Position numbers and translations under genes: made by a program. Source: Nitrospiraceae bacterium UBA6905 (GTDB lineage Bacteria > Nitrospirota > Thermodesulfovibrionia > Thermodesulfovibrionales > UBA6898). From it: a stretch of 64,000 nucleotides of DNA. Below are positions 62,189 through 64,000 of this stretch, piece by piece; within the stretch, counting starts at the first letter, position 1, and every line of letters begins with the position of its first letter. The DNA is taken from assembly GCA_002451165.1 (NCBI GenBank), contig DKBH01000080.1, positions 28,072-92,071 of the forward strand. The letters run 5' to 3'. The notes under the pieces were generated by a model. It searched no databases. It had not been told where the DNA came from and saw nothing but the letters and a program-made list of their open reading frames with translations.

Positions 62189-63754
62189 TCATTCGCGCGA
62201 GGTGTGCTGCCCACTTATAACAATGTCCTTGAAGTCGTATTGCGTTATAAGGTTCTTCTTATCGACAACAGTATAATCTGAAGCTTTTTCTTCTCTTATG
62301 CCCGTTCGAACCGAGGAAATGTCGTTTGCACTGACCAACGTATACTTCGAACTCTGAATGAGCACCCCATCAGGCGTACCGGAAATGCTATTTCCCTCGA
62401 CACGGTTACTCCGGTTTGAGAAATCAGATGGCGTGTAATTAACTTGAAAAACATGAACCCCGGCCTGATTTGCCCCGGATATCGTATTCCGAACCACCTT
62501 ATTGCCGAGCGCCGGATGACGCGCTTCTTTATTGCCGCCCTGTCCTGATGTCCCGGCAAGACCGATGCCGCTGTATCCTCTATCCATTCCCCCGTTTTTT
62601 ATCGTATTGCCAGTCATAGTATTGTTAAGAGAAGGCCCATAGATCAGTATGCCCTGTCTGCCCGTATCCTCGATGTAGTTGTCCGAGATAAGATTATTTT
62701 TTATGGCCTTTACAATAACGTACTTTGTTGTTTTGTCAGGAATTATATCCCAAGCCTTGTCGACAGTTAAGGTGTCAGATGTATTCGAGACGACTTTCCG
62801 ATATTGTCCCTCTCCCTTGCCTGATACAAGGATAACCTCCCTGTTTTTCGCGTATCCGGTATCATTGAGGATGTTTCCCGAGGCAATTTTCCACGATTTA
62901 AGTCTGTCAGTCAAGGTCAGCGACGTCGCCGATGTTACAGTACCGCCAGAAACAAAAGCGTTCGCAACGACCTCCTCAAGAATGATGCCTTCTTCTTTTG
63001 TATGAAGTACCGTATTCCGTGTAATTATATTGTCGCTTGGGCCGGCTGAATCATAGACCCTGTTTGTTCCCAGCATGATGCCTATTATGGTGCCAGTCCT
63101 GGTTCCTTCGATATGATTATCACTAATGACTGTCCTTTGAGCATTGTATGTTTCAATTGGTCTCCATGTTTGCGTAAATGTATTGTTTAAGATCTTGAAC
63201 TCTTGAATATTCCAAAGATAAAGACCATAGGTGCATTCATTAAATAGATTATTCTCGATTGTTACTTTCCTGGTAAAATGATATGATTTGATTCCCATCT
63301 TGCAGTTTCTGAATTCATTATTAAGGATCCTGCTATTTTCAGACTGCCCCCATGGATAAGCAAGGTTTGATCCTACTGCTACACAGAAATCACCGTACCT
63401 ATCGCTTGTGATAATAAGATTGATAATTGCTACGTTTTTCCCGCTTGCATTTATATACTTATTCTTCTTAATTTTCAGGAGAGGTCTTCCGGCACCTACG
63501 AGAGTCACATTATCCTTCATATTTATGGTATCCGCAAGATAATATGAAACATCTGAAACCGGCACAACGACATCGCCCCCACCAGCGGCATTTGCGGCAG
63601 TGATAGCTGCCTGAAAGGCCTGTGAGTTATCCGATTTCCCATCACCGACAGCTCCGAAGGCAATGACATTAAAGATTTTTCTATTGTGTATTACCCCTGC
63701 CATGCTTAACGAGCAATAAATAATCAATATTATTACAAGGAGATACCGTTTCAT
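62189..63754 (-). CDS. Secreted right-handed parallel beta-helix protein (pectate-lyase-like fold)
   Basis: 521 residues. N-terminal signal peptide (LVIILIIYCSLSMAGV), then FNVIAFGAVGDGKSDNSQAF (Pectate_lyase_3/GH28-like N-cap) and many short repeated strands with Asn ladders (ILNNEFRNCKMGIKSYHFT, TRNTVLHTKEEGIILEEV). Probably a polysaccharide lyase, hydrolase or binding protein acting on the glycan made by this locus. Catalytic residues cannot be fixed from sequence by eye. First gene of the - strand cluster. Confidence 0.82.
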   Translation of the reverse strand: MKRYLLVIILIIYCSLSMAGVIHNRKIFNVIAFGAVGDGKSDNSQAFQAAITAANAAGGGDVVVPVSDVSYYLADTINMKDNVTLVGAGRPLLKIKKNKYINASGKNVAIINLIITSDRYGDFCVAVGSNLAYPWGQSENSRILNNEFRNCKMGIKSYHFTRKVTIENNLFNECTYGLYLWNIQEFKILNNTFTQTWRPIETYNAQRTVISDNHIEGTRTGTIIGIMLGTNRVYDSAGPSDNIITRNTVLHTKEEGIILEEVVANAFVSGGTVTSATSLTLTDRLKSWKIASGNILNDTGYAKNREVILVSGKGEGQYRKVVSNTSDTLTVDKAWDIIPDKTTKYVIVKAIKNNLISDNYIEDTGRQGILIYGPSLNNTMTGNTIKNGGMDRGYSGIGLAGTSGQGGNKEARHPALGNKVVRNTISGANQAGVHVFQVNYTPSDFSNRSNRVEGNSISGTPDGVLIQSSKYTLVSANDISSVRTGIREEKASDYTVVDKKNLITQYDFKDIVISGQHTSRE

Positions 63755-64000
63755 AACTCAACATCCATTGAGAGCGACCGTGTCAAGCAAAAAAGCCTGC
63801 CTTTAGTCTTTTTCTGTTAAGACCTTAAACTTCATAAAGAGTCTTTGACATAAAAACAAACAAACAAATCTGACTCGTTCTTTCTATAACCGATGCAGAT
63901 GGCTTATCTGCATCAAACATCCATACGGGCTCTGTGGGATTGCTCCCGTGCAGGGGCGATGCAACTACCTCTGCGGCACCAGAAAGTTATCGGTACCTGA
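63755..64000 (-). other. Upstream region of the polysaccharide operon
   Basis: Leader region without a gene. It holds a TTGACA-type -35 (63781-63786 on the - strand, no good -10), a perfect 9-base inverted repeat GATGCAGAT/ATCTGCATC (63892-63914) and GC-rich pairing segments between 63928 and 63996. I could not match it to a known riboswitch family. Confidence 0.4.

Noticed and set aside
63890..64000. Lysine or cyclic-di-GMP riboswitch at the window end
   Set aside because: A few bases resemble lysine riboswitch text (GTTGCATCGCC on the - strand), but the junction and kink-turn elements do not line up, and the region is cut by the window edge.
1..64000. CRISPR arrays, tRNA or rRNA genes, prophage, toxin-antitoxin pairs
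   Set aside because: No regular short repeats, no T-loop-like tRNA ends in a cloverleaf context, no phage structural genes and no recognisable toxin-antitoxin pair were seen on reading.

Overview
The window looks like chromosomal DNA of a Gram-negative anaerobe or facultative anaerobe. Gene content and protein style (short class II ribonucleotide reductase, DUF948/YtxH pair, Hyp hydrogenase-maturation genes, ATGA-coupled operons of moderate GC) resemble Nitrospirota or a related deltaproteobacterial-type lineage. That placement is inference from style; no rRNA or other phylogenetic marker was searched. I saw no rRNA, tRNA, CRISPR array or prophage.

Layout. 0.2-7 kb (+): def, fmt, DUF116, lipA, alaC and hom, then a sulfur-transfer trio (TusA-like, MoeB/ThiF E1-like, JAMM protease). 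7.0-12.8 kb (+): a yybP-ykoY-type (manganese) riboswitch whose P1 strand is shared with an intrinsic terminator, followed by htpX, a CaCA cation exchanger, a P2-type cation ATPase and purC. 13.1-15.0 kb (-): a TPR protein and ribD. 15.1-22 kb (+): DUF948, YtxH, hypA, hypB, an Smr-domain gene, hypF, hypD, hypE; no hypC is present. 22-30.7 kb (+): a long housekeeping run (parvulin lipoprotein, an Sm-like unknown, pdxJ, acpS, nnr, pgeF, CBS protein, tsaE, nadK, family-4 uracil-DNA glycosylase, HIT protein, SurA-like chaperone). 31-34.6 kb (+): a desulforedoxin-like ribbon fused to a basic tail, nrdJ, a B12-binding radical SAM enzyme and an Nfu-type scaffold. 34.6-43 kb (+): a wall-peptide or D-peptide region (AmiC-type amidase, EcfT-like membrane protein, D-aminoacylase, class-I-glutamine-amidotransferase-like hydrolase, AI-2E permease, dipeptide ABC binding protein and two permeases, no ATPase).

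43.7-50.8 kb is accessory: a small K+ channel, a truncated tandem copy of a membrane sensor domain, a 7TM-PAS histidine kinase with a FixJ-type regulator, a lone receiver, a frameshifted outer-membrane protein, a Tat-exported divergent M19 dipeptidase, and a secreted-protein gene cut off by an IS3 remnant. Next to that remnant is a structured segment that resembles the right end/omegaRNA of an IS200/IS605 (TnpB) element without a tnpB gene. 51-63.8 kb (-) is a surface-polysaccharide locus: beta-helix protein, Wzm/Wzt ABC exporter, two FkbM methyltransferases, a class I methyltransferase, an acetyltransferase, three GT4 and one GT2 glycosyltransferases and an O-antigen ligase/polymerase-type membrane protein.

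How it fits together. The riboswitch operon is best read as manganese (or Mn/Ca) efflux coupled with a membrane protease. The hyp genes imply a [NiFe] hydrogenase encoded elsewhere. The amidase/deacylase/dipeptide-transport genes plus the signalled porin and dipeptidase suggest recovery of short, perhaps D-amino-acid-containing peptides. The most striking sequence-level signals are the riboswitch-terminator, the possible orphan omegaRNA, the duplicated sensor domain, and the M19 protein that lacks its N-terminal metal ligands.
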